From the NCBI GenBank assembly GCA_958496175.1, contig OY292280.1:14942001-15006000 (forward strand): a stretch of DNA of 64,000 nucleotides. The letters run 5' to 3'. The number at the start of each line of letters is the position of its first letter. Within the stretch, counting starts at the first letter, position 1. Under the pieces are notes generated by a model. It saw only the letters and a list, made by a program, of their open reading frames with translations. It searched no databases and was not told the origin of the DNA. The position numbers and the translations under genes are program-made. Source of the DNA: Sisyra terminalis (lineage: Eukaryota; Arthropoda; Insecta; Neuroptera; Sisyridae). This document shows positions 39,101-50,945 of the stretch, piece after piece.

Positions 39101-42100
39101 GAGTTGATGAAATGTTATCAACTGATACTTATTGATTGGGATGTATGTTTTCTGTTTAATATTTTGTTCCACTTTTCTTAATTTGAATTTTCTTATTTCT
39201 GAATCTAAAATTGTACTGTAGTCACACTTTACGTCGCATGGTTCTCGCTTCGGATGGTAGTACAATGTAACAAGTCGATACAATAAGACGTAACTACTTG
39301 GTTATTTTCTATGAAAATTTATTTTAGTACTAAATAAAGTCATTTCGAACTGCTCAAGCCAACTGCTATGAAATATTACATTTTAATGCTACAAATTGCC
39401 TTTTTGTCGCTTAGAATAATTGCATTGACAAATATCTACGTTCAAATTAAAAAAAAAAAAACTATCTGTCAATATCGGTTCTTCATTTACTATTTAATGG
39501 AATTGGTTTATTTTGCCTAAATTTTGTCTCCCATTTGCATGTATACCCAACGCTCAAATGCGCATGCGCTTGATATCTGACGAATGGGCATGTGTACCCT
39601 CGATTTTTCCACGAAAACTATTGCACGTTGAAACTAATCGAAACTTTAATCTAAGAGCTTAGCAAGATTTTTGTTTGAAAAATTGCCTGAAATCAGTTGT
39701 CCTTTGTGCAGGATAAGGAAAACAAGAAAAAGGGCCGAAACAAAGAAGGTAATTTTTTCAAATCCTCTTTATCAACCTTTAAATTACCCATTAATTTAAT
39801 CCTACTTTTAATTTGCTTCCTGGATTTTTAAAAATTGGTAAGTATATTCGTTAGGTTTTTGTTGATCCTGGTGTCCTAATTTCTTTGCTCGCTCGCATGT
39901 TTAGGACTTTTACGTGATCCATCAGTTTTGATCGAAGGTGTCCTTTTTCGGGCTCGATATTTGGGTTCGACCCAACTCGTTTGCGAAGGACAACCGACAA
40001 AAAGCACTCGAATGATGCAAGCTGAAGAAGCTGTTTCCCGTATTAAGGTAGACATTTTTTTTATCATTGTTCTATAGATTTTTTTCCTCAATCTTCTTAT
40101 TTCATATCTTCACTTTTCTCATTATTCTTTTCATCCTTTTATTTATTCCAGTTTGATTTTTTTGGTTTCATATTTGAACATTCTTAAACGAATGTCTTCC
40201 AAAACGTCCGTTTTTTTTTTTTTTTTTTTTTTTTTATAAATATTCCTCAGCATGATTGTTTGGCATGACATTTTGGTCAGTGTCAATTTAAGTGGAAATT
40301 TTCATGTTTTCATCCCTTGTACTCGAGAATTTCAACGAAAATTCTGTAAGCCCAATAATTAGGCACTTTTCCAAAAATATTATCATTTATAAACTTATTT
40401 TCATGGTGGCGGTGATATGAAACAGAACAAGTACAAAACAGAACATTTCATATTTATGTAGTTATAGTTCACTTTCACTTGCGTTTTTTCCGATATACAT
40501 ATCTTACAAGTGTATTTTTTAAATTCGCGAATTGTAAAACACACGGCGTACGGACTTCGAATTCAATTAGTGGTGTTCTGTTTAGTCTTATCATGAAATT
40601 ACGTTTTATCAACATTACAGTGGGAAAAAATCCGGTGGTGGAATTGGGCACCGGAAGTATACTATCGTTACAGGAGTAGACTTAAGTTTTTGTTTCTCGG
40701 GAAAAGTAAATAAAAATTTGGATGGAAGTCTTGCGTAATTATGCGAAGTTCTCGAGTACAATAAAATTATTATCATAAATTTTATCCTCTTTGTGTTATT
40801 AAATTCTTCTTTTTTTTTTAATTAATGTATCAATTGTACGCATGATCAGTCAATGTGCGTGCGTGTTTTTTGAGTTTACAAAATTGTTTATATCCCTGAT
40901 ATTTTGGGATCGGAATTGATGACGGGATTGTTTTTCAGTTTGGTGTTGTTATTTACCCGACTCCCCATCCACGCTCGACTGAATTAAAAAAAAAAACATT
41001 ACCTAAATAAAACGATGTTTTGAAAAATTTGAAAGAACCAATCACCCTTCGTCTGCGGCCATCGCACGCTTCTCATTGGTTGGTTGCCTCTGCCTGCCTG
41101 CTCTTAATTTATATAAATATTATATGTATTTTTAATTTTTTATTTGTTCAAAATCTCTCTCTCTCTCTCTCTCTCTATCTTTTTGTTACTTCATATTGTT
41201 GTTTTTTATTATTTCTGTTTCCGAAACAAGGTTCTGAGTGCATGGTCCCCGGAAAATCGGAAAAGTGACGGGGACTTAATGTATGCACGGTTTCTTTTAG
41301 AAGAAAAGTCATGTCAATATGCGTAGTGTTTCACAGGGCGCACTTAGTCCACTTTCTTAGATCTTATGTAAATATAGGAGTAATTGATCAGTGCACTGGG
41401 AAAATCATCATCCAAAGCGCATCTTTTCTTTTCATTTTTCACACGCAAATGTTGCACTACTTCACACAGTTTTCATCTTTTGTATTAAGTTTGATTTTCC
41501 ACTCCACTTGAGATTCGACCAGTCGAAGACTGAAAAAAAAATAACCACATGTCAGAAAAGTTGCTAAGTTAATGTTAATTAAGGGTAACAAAACAAACAA
41601 GGATCGATAGCGTTACGTAAAATCTTGCAGGAGGCATCCAACCAAATTTTTCAAAGTTACCGCCAATACGGGCACAGCAGTATGACGTCATTAGGCAGTT
41701 ACGAAAATGAAACAGGAATGGAAGATAATAATGATGATGACGAAAACAGGGATAAACACAGTTGTCATAACTCGCCTGTTCCGATTTCGAGCCTTAAACC
41801 GACATCGGTGAATAGCGCCACGTACGACGATTCCATACCTATTCTATCCTCAACGATTCCCGATCCTACCACACCATCATCTCCTCGAACAGCATCATCT
41901 TCCCCACTTCCCACCCATCTTTCACAACCCTATTCCATGCACCAGAATCACCCAATGATGACACCCCAAAACGCTCAAAACATTCCGCAGTTAGCTTTAG
42001 GTGTTAATGCCTCCGGTACGGTATTCCGTTTACAGTTTCTTGGCTCCGTCGAAGTGGATGAGGAGGGTGGTAGAAAACGACGTAAAAGACTCAAGAAGAA

Positions 42101-45100
42101 CATGGTCGAAGAGGCCGTGACTAAAATTAAGGTCTGTTCATCCGTTTCCTAGTCATACACATAACTATCGGCTTTGATTAACGCGTTTTATCTAAAGCAA
42201 TACCAGACTACACCAATACTACTCCTGATTAAACTACCAACAATTCCACAATACTCATCCCTAGAAACTAACTTTTAAACTCAATTGGATGAGAAAATTT
42301 ATTTGTAGCAATGAACTACCATAGCGAATACCAACATTACCGACATTTTCTAATCTCTGAACAGATTTGAAACAAATCAGTTTCAGAACCAATAAAATCT
42401 TTGGAATGTACTCCATTGGAAAACGTCGGCGACTGCGGTACGAAAATTGATTGGTAGAAACTTTAGTTTCGTCCTATCCCCATCTGGATTACTGGTATCG
42501 CTAGTTCAACTTCCATTTCATGAAGCCTCAATTGGTTCCTTGTGGTTCCATGTATTTCATTTGTTATTGGATCCGTTGAATCCAACTACAAATCATAAAA
42601 TCTATTAAATATTTTTACATCTTCTGCTCAACTTCTTATCCTTCCAACTTCAATTGGTTCCATGTGGTTCTATTTGGTTCGATTGGTTCTATTTAGTTCC
42701 ATGTGGTTCCATTTGGATTCATTTGTGATTGCATCCAACCACAAATTATTAGACATTACTAATCCTTTGATCTTCTGCAGTTCAAGTACTGCAACATCTA
42801 AGGTCTTTAGTGCCCTGACCTTAATTTACAGTACGATAAACTATTTGGATTCTTACAACTCTTCCTGCTAGTTTTTCAATTGATTCTCCATTGATATTCT
42901 CAAAACAATCCCGATTTCAAATAACGTGTTCATGTTTGTAAAACATTAAAAGAAAAACGCATTAATTGAATTGTAATTAAATACATAAAACAAACTCCTG
43001 ATAGTATGAGATTTGTGAATAAAAATTAATGATTTTAATTTTTCTGAATGCTTGCGTGGAAATTAGGCGTTGGTATGTATAGACTAGGGGTGATTTCAAT
43101 TTTTTTTTTGTTCGTAGTATTAATGGATATAAAAAATAAATGTTTAGGCACCTGATGGAGAATCTCAACCAAGTACCGAAGTGGACTTGTTTATATCGAC
43201 CGAGAAAATAATGGTCCTAAATACGGATCTTAAGGAAATAATGATGGATCATGCGCTTCGCACAATTTCGTATATCGCAGATATTGGTGATCTGGTAGTA
43301 CTGATGGCCCGACGTCGACTGGTCCCCCACGAAATGGAAGACCCACCGAAAATCAGTCGCACACCCAAAATGATTTGTCACGTTTTCGAAAGCGAAGAAG
43401 CCCAATTCATAGCGCAGTCCATTGGTCAAGCCTTCCAAGTCGCCTACATGGAATTCCTTAAAGCCAATGGAATCGAAGATCATAGCTTTGTCAAAGAAAT
43501 GGATTACCAAGAAGTTCTCAACTCTCAGGAAATATTTGGAGACGAACTCCAAATGTTTGCTAAAAAAGAAATGCAAAAAGAAGTAAGTCGTATTTTGTGA
43601 TGAATTGAATGTGAAGGTTTGTAACTTTTTCACATAAATAATTGTTATGATTTCAGGTGGTCGTTCCGAAATCGAAGGGGGAGATTCTTGGAGTGGTTAT
43701 TGTCGAATCGGGATGGGGTTCAATGTTGCCGACTGTTGTGATTGCGAATTTAGCTCCTGTAGGAGCCGCAGCTCGCTGCGGCCAATTAAACATAGGAGAT
43801 CAAATTATTGCAATCAATGGGGTTAGTTTGGTCGGACTACCCTTATCAACGTGTCAAAATTATATAAAAAATTCCAAAAATCAGACTGTGGTTAAATTGA
43901 CAGTTGTGCCATGCGCTCCTGTCGTAGAAGTGAAAATTAAAAGACCCGACACCAAATATCAATTAGGCTTTAGTGTTCAAAATGGAGTGGTAAGTTTCAT
44001 TTACGGGTATTTTGATTTATTCTGATAATTCAGTACACAGGCTTTAGTAAAACAAAAACAAAAAATAGGGGTGCACATATAGATATATCTAAGATCACTT
44101 TGTTTTTGTTAAGTTCTAAGCAAATATGAAAAATCGATTTTCAAGGTAATTGTTTTTATATATATATAAATATTCTAACATTTCTTTTAGATATGTAGTT
44201 TACTTCGTGGTGGAATCGCGGAACGTGGGGGTGTTCGCGTTGGACATCGGATTATCGAAATCAACAATCAAAGCGTTGTCGCTGTTCCACATGAAAAAAT
44301 TGTTAATTTATTAGCAACATCAGTCGGCGAGGTAAGCAAAATTCAAAGGTTGAAAATGTTTTAAAATGGTATTTCTTTGAGTTTTATATTAACATTATAA
44401 TCCAGTCATAACTCTGGGATTCTTAATATTTAATAAGTCGAAAAATAAAATTTTGCTTATCAGAAAATTGTAACTTGCAAACCACTGCAAATCGTCCTTC
44501 GTAGCCCAATCTCTATCTCTAGTTTACTTGAATATTAGAAAATTTCATAGTTTCCGCAATATTTCTCCCTTTTTTACCAATGACATACTGACTACACTAA
44601 AAGTTCACTATTTAGGTTCTCAAAAAAAAAATCTGTTTTCAAAATTCAAAAAACAAAAATTGAACAAACGATACGAACTATTACGCAGATTTTTAAGACC
44701 GAAATCATTAATATACACAAAAACTAAATTGACGATATACAAAACGTTTCGCCCAAAAAGTTTGGGCTTATGGAGCAGAATTATGGGACTCTGTGAAAGC
44801 TTTCAACAATAATTCCTGACAAATAATTACTGCTTCTTATTTTGTAAACAACCGTATCATCCACAAAGACCGTAACTTTCCCTTCGTTGTTAATCTAATT
44901 CAAGAACAATTCTAAAACTTTTCATCTAATTTGTTGGATTATCCTAATTCTAACGCTCAAATCTGAAACTCATCCAAAAAAAATTTCCACGTCGGTTGAA
45001 GCGACGTTGGTCCCGCAATCTACTAATAACCATTTATAGTCTCAGCAGTGGCTGGATTCTCTTCACACTTCTGTAAAATACTTCACCAGAATTGATCTAT

Positions 45101-45480
45101 GAATCATACCTGAGGTGTAGTATTTAATATAATTTAACTTCTACGCACATTGCATAATGTGTATAGAAAATCATTAATATAAAAATATAGGAAAATAAAT
45201 AAACAACTTTGACCCTTATATTTATTTCTAACTTATATATTTTAATCAATCCCTTCAGCTCAATTTTAAATTTTGGCCACAAAATACGAAGGAAATTAAT
45301 ATTTTTTTGGTATTTGAAGCTTTATATTTTTAAGATATTTGGTACACTCTGATGTTTAATAAACGTTTGAGAAGCTGTATCTAAATGTTTTTATGTTTTT
45401 ATTTCTAGATTTTAATGAAAACTATGCCAACATCGATGTTTCGACTTCTGACTGGACAGGAAAATCCAGTGTACATTTAA
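30945..45480 (+). CDS. X11L: X11/Mint adaptor (APBA family): PTB plus two PDZ domains, 15 exons
   Basis: Adaptor that binds APP-type receptors through its PTB domain and organises synaptic and Golgi traffic. Exons: 30945-31028, 31776-31999, 32424-32780, 33687-34584 (or 34593), 35022-35757, 36011-36313, 36859-36941, 37398-37823, 39712-39748, 39905-40047, 41631-42131, 43148-43582, 43657-43989, 44191-44331, 45409-45480. All phases join; with every exon the product is about 1590 residues. Exon 3 carries a long Asp/Glu run; exon 4 ends with [18 protein letters not shown]. The PTB domain has two alternative first halves (exons 9+10 or 11) joined to exon 12 ([38 protein letters not shown]). PDZ1 (exon 13) has [22 protein letters not shown]2 spans exons 13-15 with [20 protein letters not shown]. 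The end PVYI is the conserved family C-terminus. N-terminal exons are less certain than the rest. Confidence 0.92.
31508..31586 (-). mobile_element. tRNA-like SINE head in a Mint intron
   Basis: On the minus strand TAGCGTAGTGGTAATACG resembles a polymerase III A box in a D-arm. About 40 bases on, GGGGTCAATTCCCG resembles a T-arm with B box. The size fits a tRNA, but acceptor-stem pairing is poor, so a tRNA-derived SINE relic is more likely than a functional tRNA. Confidence 0.4.
32490..32597 (+). repeat. GAT/GAG-rich low-complexity tract coding an Asp/Glu run
   Basis: The third Mint coding exon contains an imperfect trinucleotide array (GAT, GAC, GAG, GAA) encoding some 35 nearly uninterrupted acidic residues. 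It is open in all neighbouring frames, which explains the overlapping short ORFs here. Confidence 0.85.
33072..33115. repeat. AT dinucleotide microsatellite
   Basis: An almost pure TA/AT run lies in the Mint intron between exons 3 and 4. Confidence 0.9.
33323..33369. repeat. Short foldback in a Mint intron
   Basis: Arms of 21 bases (33323-33343 and 33349-33369) are inverted copies of each other with one mismatch, around a five-base loop. It may be the remnant of a foldback element. Confidence 0.7.
34699..34800 (+). repeat. Intronic dispersed repeat, copy 1 (pair at 38564-38660)
   Basis: TCCAATATTTATTGATGTTT then TCCGATCAGATTGAAACG matches 38590-38646 (TCCGATATTTATCAATGTTT) with substitutions; TAGTGTG precedes both. 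Both lie in introns of Mint. Confidence 0.5.
38481..38515. repeat. Perfect 16-bp hairpin
   Basis: TGTGTATACAATATAT (38481-38496) and its exact reverse complement (38500-38515) are separated by three bases. It is located in the Mint intron between exons 8 and 9. Confidence 0.8.
38564..38660 (+). repeat. Intronic dispersed repeat, copy 2
   Basis: This is the partner of 34699-34800, in the same orientation, in a different intron of the same gene. Confidence 0.5.
39712..40047 (+). other. Mint cassette A: exons 9+10, canonical first half of PTB
   Basis: Microexon 39712-39748 (37 bp, basic, [12 protein letters not shown]) and exon 39905-40047 (143 bp) together form a phase 0-0 cassette of 180 bases. 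Exon 10 encodes [14 protein letters not shown] and [12 protein letters not shown], the canonical X11 PTB start. The intron between them is 156 bp. Confidence 0.85.
40209..40236. repeat. Poly-T tract
   Basis: An uninterrupted run of about 28 T lies in the Mint intron between exons 10 and 11. Confidence 0.9.
41152..41177. repeat. CT dinucleotide microsatellite
   Basis: About twelve CT units lie in the Mint intron before cassette B. The tract could affect polypyrimidine-binding regulation of the next exon, but it lies about 450 bases from the acceptor. Confidence 0.85.
41631..42131 (+). other. Mint cassette B: exon 11, alternative first half of PTB
   Basis: This single 501-base exon has phase 0 at both ends. 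Its first 125 or so codons are Ser/Pro/Asn-rich and look disordered. The last 40 encode [17 protein letters not shown], a strongly basic RKRRKRLKK segment and EEAVTKIK. This parallels exon 10 residue by residue at F-R, LGS, EEAV and IK. The donor (AAG|GTCTGT) is weak, as expected for a regulated exon. Confidence 0.85.
42528..42770 (+). repeat. GGTTCCAT-type imperfect tandem repeat
   Basis: CAATTGGTTCC-TGTGGTTC at 42528 and 42651 begins two related blocks, each continuing to a TCCAACxACAAAT motif. Inside the second block, GGTTC-x-AT units recur several times. It lies in the Mint intron between exons 11 and 12. Confidence 0.6.
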
Positions 45481-46120
45481 TATTTGTAAATCTTCCCGCA
45501 TTCTTCGTAAGTTTTGGGAACAATAAATGTTCCACAAATCAAAAAAAAACTGAACAAGTACTGAATTTTGTTGCCGGACCTGTAAGTGCCTCGTTTAAAG
45601 TGAAGAGTGTGTGTGTAAATTGAAAATTTTTGAAAAGTAGGGAATTTCCCGCTCACTTACATGTAAATTTGACGTATCCCATTGAACTCCTTTAGCTTGT
45701 TTAGTCCCTCAATTTACTCTCGTCAGCCATTTAATTATTTTTTTTCAAAGACACATCTCATGCATTTCATCGCTGTTACTTTCCTCTATCCACAAAACAC
45801 ACTATTGAAACATCCCTTATTGTATACTTCCCGTGTTCCTTCTAAATATCTATCATCTTAAAAAATAATTCATTTGCAATATTCGGAATCGTTTTCAAAT
45901 ATTCTTTAATAATTCAATTTTTTTTCCATTTCGAACTAATTAAATTTATTTTTAAGACTACATAACTTCAAGAGCGAAATTACCATTGTTGACATACGAC
46001 TCTATAATAAATTCTTTTTATATAAAATAGTAATATATTTCATAATTTCGGCATATTAAGGATATACAAGCAAAAACGATTTTTTAAACATAAAATTCTT
46101 TTATTTCTTTATAGTGTGCG

Positions 46121-46361
46121 CTAAGATAGTATATAAAAAGATAATCCAATCTTACAATGCATAATGGCAAATGTTTCAAGATATGGCGCCGCTTCAAGTG
46201 TGTTTAGAGTACTAACTATAATCGAAACTATGTATTTTTATGGTAACTCTCGTAACAATGGACAAATTAGCACTTCAAACGCTCTTATGGTGGAACCACA
46301 TCTTGATACATTTCCCATTATGCATTGCAAGATTGGATTACTTTGTTATATATTACCTTAG
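46121..46361. mobile_element. Complete MITE with about 54-bp terminal inverted repeats
   Basis: The left end CTAAGATAGTATATAAAAAG continues to CAATGCATAATGG-x-AAATGT. The right end reads, inverted, CTAAGGTAATATATAACAAA and the same continuation. The ends are flanked by TA, as in Tc1/mariner-type insertions. The interior of about 130 bp has no coding capacity. Related ends occur at 16765, 24283 and 55526. Confidence 0.8.
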
Positions 46362-47615
46362 AGGACGCAAAAAGCGAAAACTGCTTTTACAGTACTCACG
46401 ATAATAATAACCTGTTATAAATAAATAAAAATCGTTTTATGTACTCTTCTTAATGTATTTATGTACCGGAAACTGTTTGTTTATTTAGAAAGTTATTTCT
46501 GGAGTAAAAAATAAAAAAATATTTCCCGTAAAAAAATAATAAACAGAGTAAATCTTTAAAAATATTAGCAATATTGGATATTGCATCAGTTACGATTGCG
46601 ACAATGGTATATTGTAGTTCTAAAACGTATAGCTTGAAAAAAGAAAATTAAATTTAACGGAAAAAAAAATTGTAATAAATTTATTTCAAAATTATTCCGC
46701 AAATCATTCCAAACCCTTAAAAAAATTAAATATGTCTACAAGAATAAAAAGTTGAAAAATATATCTACAAACTCTCTAATTCCAAAGCTCTCTGATTAAA
46801 AAAAACAAACTATATTTTAAGATTAAAAAGATGTATTCAAATATAAATGTTATAAATAATTGAAATATATCAATTGATTAGCTACTATGTAATATTTATC
46901 AGAAAAACTAAATTACTAGGGCTGGAAAACTGGATCATTTCTCTGAAAAACTTGTAAAAATTCCGAAAATAATGACAATACTTTAATATGTATAAAAAAA
47001 ACTAGTCAAAAATCCGAAACTAAGAAAAAAAAATAAAAAAGGACATTATTTTTTACCTTGTGATATTTTTCGTATAATGGAAATCATGGTTAGGACACAA
47101 ATCGTGGAAAATTATTTGCATTATTCAAATTGGTTTTTTGAATCGGTACAAGATGGCAAGATTGGTCATGTGCCGATGTATGTGATCCAATTTATTCAGA
47201 ATGCACAACAATAAAAGCACAAAGCAAAGTCAAGCACATTACCGGGGAGAACTGACTGAACCGAATTAGGGGATGATATTGTTGTCTTAAGTTCAAAAAA
47301 CAAGAAGTGAACACGGGTTTTTGGAAAAAAAAAAAAAACAAAAACAATTATGTACTCCAAAAGCCAATGCTACGTTTTCGTTTTGGACAATACAGTATAT
47401 TATTGTTATTTTGATGTTTAATTTTTAAGGGTATTTATCAAATTACAAATTTATGTCGAGTTAATTTTTGTAAGGGTTGAATATTTTATAAATGAACAAA
47501 TAGTGAACTATATGTATTATGGATTGTTTTTCAAACCACTCCAATCCATTGGATACGAGAAAACAGCCCCTCTTTTTAACTGTTATAGACTTCAAAAGTT
47601 TTTCAATACAAATGT

Positions 47616-47890
47616 CCGTGAAATATTCACAGCCAACACTGAAAAATGACAAAAATTGATAATTGAATGAAATCAAAATCATAGTTGAAACAAATTAGTT
47701 CAAATCTGAGACAATGATTATTATATTTGGTTTTTACTCACCCCTATGTGTTTAAATACATTCTTGATTTTCTGCATATATACTTTTGTCTATTATCATT
47801 TTGGTATAATAAAGTGAGTTCTGATATTGAACATTTATTTTGCCAATGTTGGCTGTGAATATTTCTCGGGTAGCTAATGGTATTAATTAT
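47616..47890. mobile_element. Small element bounded by an inverted motif
   Basis: TGTTGGCTGTGAATATTTC-x-CGG appears inverted at 47616-47640 and direct at 47846-47870. A third copy is in a schlank intron (7020). The paired arrangement suggests a non-autonomous element of about 255 bp. Confidence 0.5.
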
Positions 47891-49715
47891 TATTTACTAG
47901 TAACTTCAAGCAAAACCCCTAAATACAAACATTTTTTTTTAAATAAATGCTTGCCAAAAAAAGTTATGTAGTCTTTCATTAATTTAGCCACTAAAATGAT
48001 TGTTGAGACCAATATTTAGCAAACTTTTATTTTGAAACTCTTAAAATATTGATCTTCAATATCTTTTCAATGGTTAGATATATGAAACAAAGCATTTTTT
48101 CCAGATTATAGAGGAAATGAGAAACTGCAATGAAAAGTGGTTAATATTAATATTGATGGCTCATATTTGAGGGGACGGGAGTGGTTGTTTGTCCAACATT
48201 GAGTTGTTCGGTATCTAAAATAAACGAAATGATTATCTTTAGGAATAACTTTGAAAATTTAAAATATTTCTAGTATAATCGATTCAAATTCTGTGCAGAT
48301 TTTTTATTTATATTGAATATAAATGTAATTGACCTAAAAATATTTTTTTTTTTGTTCATTTTAAATATATTAACCATAGAAAATTGACTCGAATTTTGGA
48401 AAAAAGAAAATAGTTTTTCAAAAAAAAAGCTGTGGAAAGTTAAAAAAAAAGAAGTTATTGCAAAGGCTTTTAACCATGAAAATTCATTAGTTATAAAAAT
48501 AATATTAAACATTATATGAATATATTTATTTATTGTATGTGTATTTAGTAATTAAGAAAAATTCCAAAAATAGTAAGTTAATCGGATGTCTAAGATTTGA
48601 ATTTAAAAAAAAATATGAAACGACTTACCTTTGGACAATTTTCCTGGATTTCTAAGTCTTAAATATTCTTTTGTAATAAGTGTTTCCAAGAAAATATTAG
48701 TCCTTTAAATTTAATCCTTTAATTTGTTGTTTTCTTCTCATATTATAAACAAAAATCGGTCAAAGACTTGGTGCACTGAATTAACCTTTCTATCCACGTA
48801 TTAATTTTTTTGATTGTTAGTTTGCTGGCCAATAAAATTGTGGATTTCATCTATTTTAAATCTTAATCTGAATAATATTAAATCATCTCTTTTTAAAAAA
48901 ATGTGTTTAAAAATGTAGTTAAATAGATTCAATACTACTTGACGACCACTGATTGGTGGGCGATCGAAATAACGTATATGGGAAGACACACCAAAAACCA
49001 TAAAGTATATTTAAGATTTGTTTTAAAAACAGTGTTAACTATACAGTTTTTAATAATAAACAACTATAAAAAATGAATAGATATTCAAATGAAACATTTA
49101 TCAATTAATATGTGGGGCAAGGGGGTTAAAATCAGTGATTCCAAATGTGGGTAGACAAAAAATACAATATTGGTGCTAAAGCAAAACTGAAAAATTTATT
49201 TGGAAAACCCATTTCACAAGTATTTGCTTACAAGGAAAAAAATATGGACATATCAAAAAGTTTTTAATTTCCAAAACTATTTCCTAAACACTACATCATT
49301 TTCGTTTCAATTTTTTAATTTAAAGACAAAATTCAAATTATAATGAAAAAACAGTGCATATAATATATATAAATATATATAAGACTAAAAATTATATCCC
49401 AATAAACTGTCTGTTCGCTCGATATTTTTCTTTTGTTAAATAGTCTTTGAATGATTGTAAATGTTATATTTTTTTTTATTTTTAGAAAATATAAATCTTC
49501 ATCACCCAACCCTTATTATCCTTGGTCCTCTTGAGCCGAGCAGATGGAGCTTTGTTATCTAGTCAGACGTAAAGTACATTCTTAATATTAAAAATAAATC
49601 ATTTAGTGTCTCACTCTTAAAAAATTCTTTCATTTTTACTTTCCACTTTTTTTCAGAGAGAAAAAATAGGAGCTTGCTGGATTTAAAAACATGGCTACTT
49701 ACCCTGTCAAAAAAT

Positions 49716-49791
49716 ATGGATTTATGTGGCAAACCACATGGGAAACAATGGATTTATGTTGGAAATTGCATAGAAAAGCATGGATTTATGT
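49716..49791 (+). repeat. 32-bp minisatellite, three units
   Basis: ATGGATTTATGT occurs at 49716, 49748 and 49780, exactly 32 bases apart, with related spacers containing ATGGGAAA-like or GGAAATTGC segments. Confidence 0.75.
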
Positions 49792-50071
49792 AGATTCATA
49801 TGGGAAAGAAAGAGAGTGAGAGCTGGAGACAATATCTCCAGTTGCGGACAATAAAAGTACATAAGCTCATTTTCAAATTAAAATTTAGATTTTTCTATCA
49901 TTCTGTGCTAAAGTTTCATTTTTACTATCGACGAATCGACCATGAACTTCAATATACTTATACATTTTCAAAGGGAACGTTTGCGTTGGAAATTTTATTA
50001 GTGTTATTTTTCATTGTTTTAAATGTACTCTTAATATTTATTAAAGGCAAGATATCTTTTTGGTTAGTATG

Positions 50072-50160
50072 TTACAGTACTGTTCGATCAATTTTTATGG
50101 GCAAATACTATAAAAATCCGTATGGAAATAATTTGGTATTCTATAGAAATTTACATGAGG
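50072..50160 (+). repeat. Dispersed repeat, copy 2
   Basis: This is the partner of 11108-11196 (TTACAGTACTGTTCGATCAA, TTTTTATGGGCAAATACT, CATGAG). Confidence 0.6.
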
Positions 50161-50945
50161 AAAGGATATTTGTATACATTAGGATATGTGCATCTTTAAT
50201 TGAGTCTAAAAAGTTTAAACATATTACTTATTGAGTTGCTTTTGAGAAAACTTGTTTTTTTTTTGGTTTATTTAATTATTTTGTTATTAAAAAACTATCC
50301 AAATATGGAGCGATTTACTTTTTATGCTCCTATAAAATTAAATGAATCTCATTACTTGGGTAAATTTAAATTTTCCCTTAATTTTCCACCATTTTCTTCG
50401 AGAGTGAGATGATGATATCAGTTTTGAATGAAATGAAGTGAGATAAATAACTACGGGAATCAATGTGAATTATTGAACGGAGATAGTGATAAAATGATGG
50501 TGTCCAGTGCGCAGGTGTGAGAGAGATGGACGATTCATTCTGGCAATTGTAAGAATAGGAAATTTTTGACTCATTAGAGAGTGAAATATGTTGGTGTAAT
50601 AGTGAAATTAGTGAAAAATCGTTGGAAACGCTAGTTGCATTCAATTTTCGACTTGGTGGAGTTGTTTGATGGGAAATGTCGAACAATTGTGAATTATCGT
50701 TCGTGTCAAATGTCCAAAGTCGAGTGACGCGATTTTCGACCATCGTGATGATGCCAACGATTTTCGAGGTGATGATGCCAGAGACTGTGACAAGAAACAT
50801 GTGCTTGAAAATGTCCGCGAAAAATGTATCGTTGAAACCGCAAACAATTGCTGAACATTCGTTTTAAACACAACGCCAATTATTAAGTAGTGAACAATCA
50901 ATCGCAATATAAATAAAAAGCCTCCGCTCCAATATTCAACACAAA

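Larger units (their letters stand above)
45481..50945. other. Intergenic region with MITEs and a minisatellite
   Basis: No gene is recognised in 5.5 kb. It contains the Mint 3' UTR, a complete MITE (46121-46361), an inverted motif pair (47616 and 47846), a 32-bp minisatellite (49716-49790) and a repeat shared with 11108 (50072-50160). The longest ORF (49800-50234, 144 codons) overlaps that repeat and is not believed. 50400-50945 is less AT-rich and probably holds the promoter and 5' UTR of the carrier gene. Confidence 0.6.

Noticed and set aside
49800..50234. 144-codon plus-strand ORF with a hydrophobic stretch
   Set aside because: It overlaps a dispersed repeat (50072-50160), has no family motif and its composition follows local AT bias.
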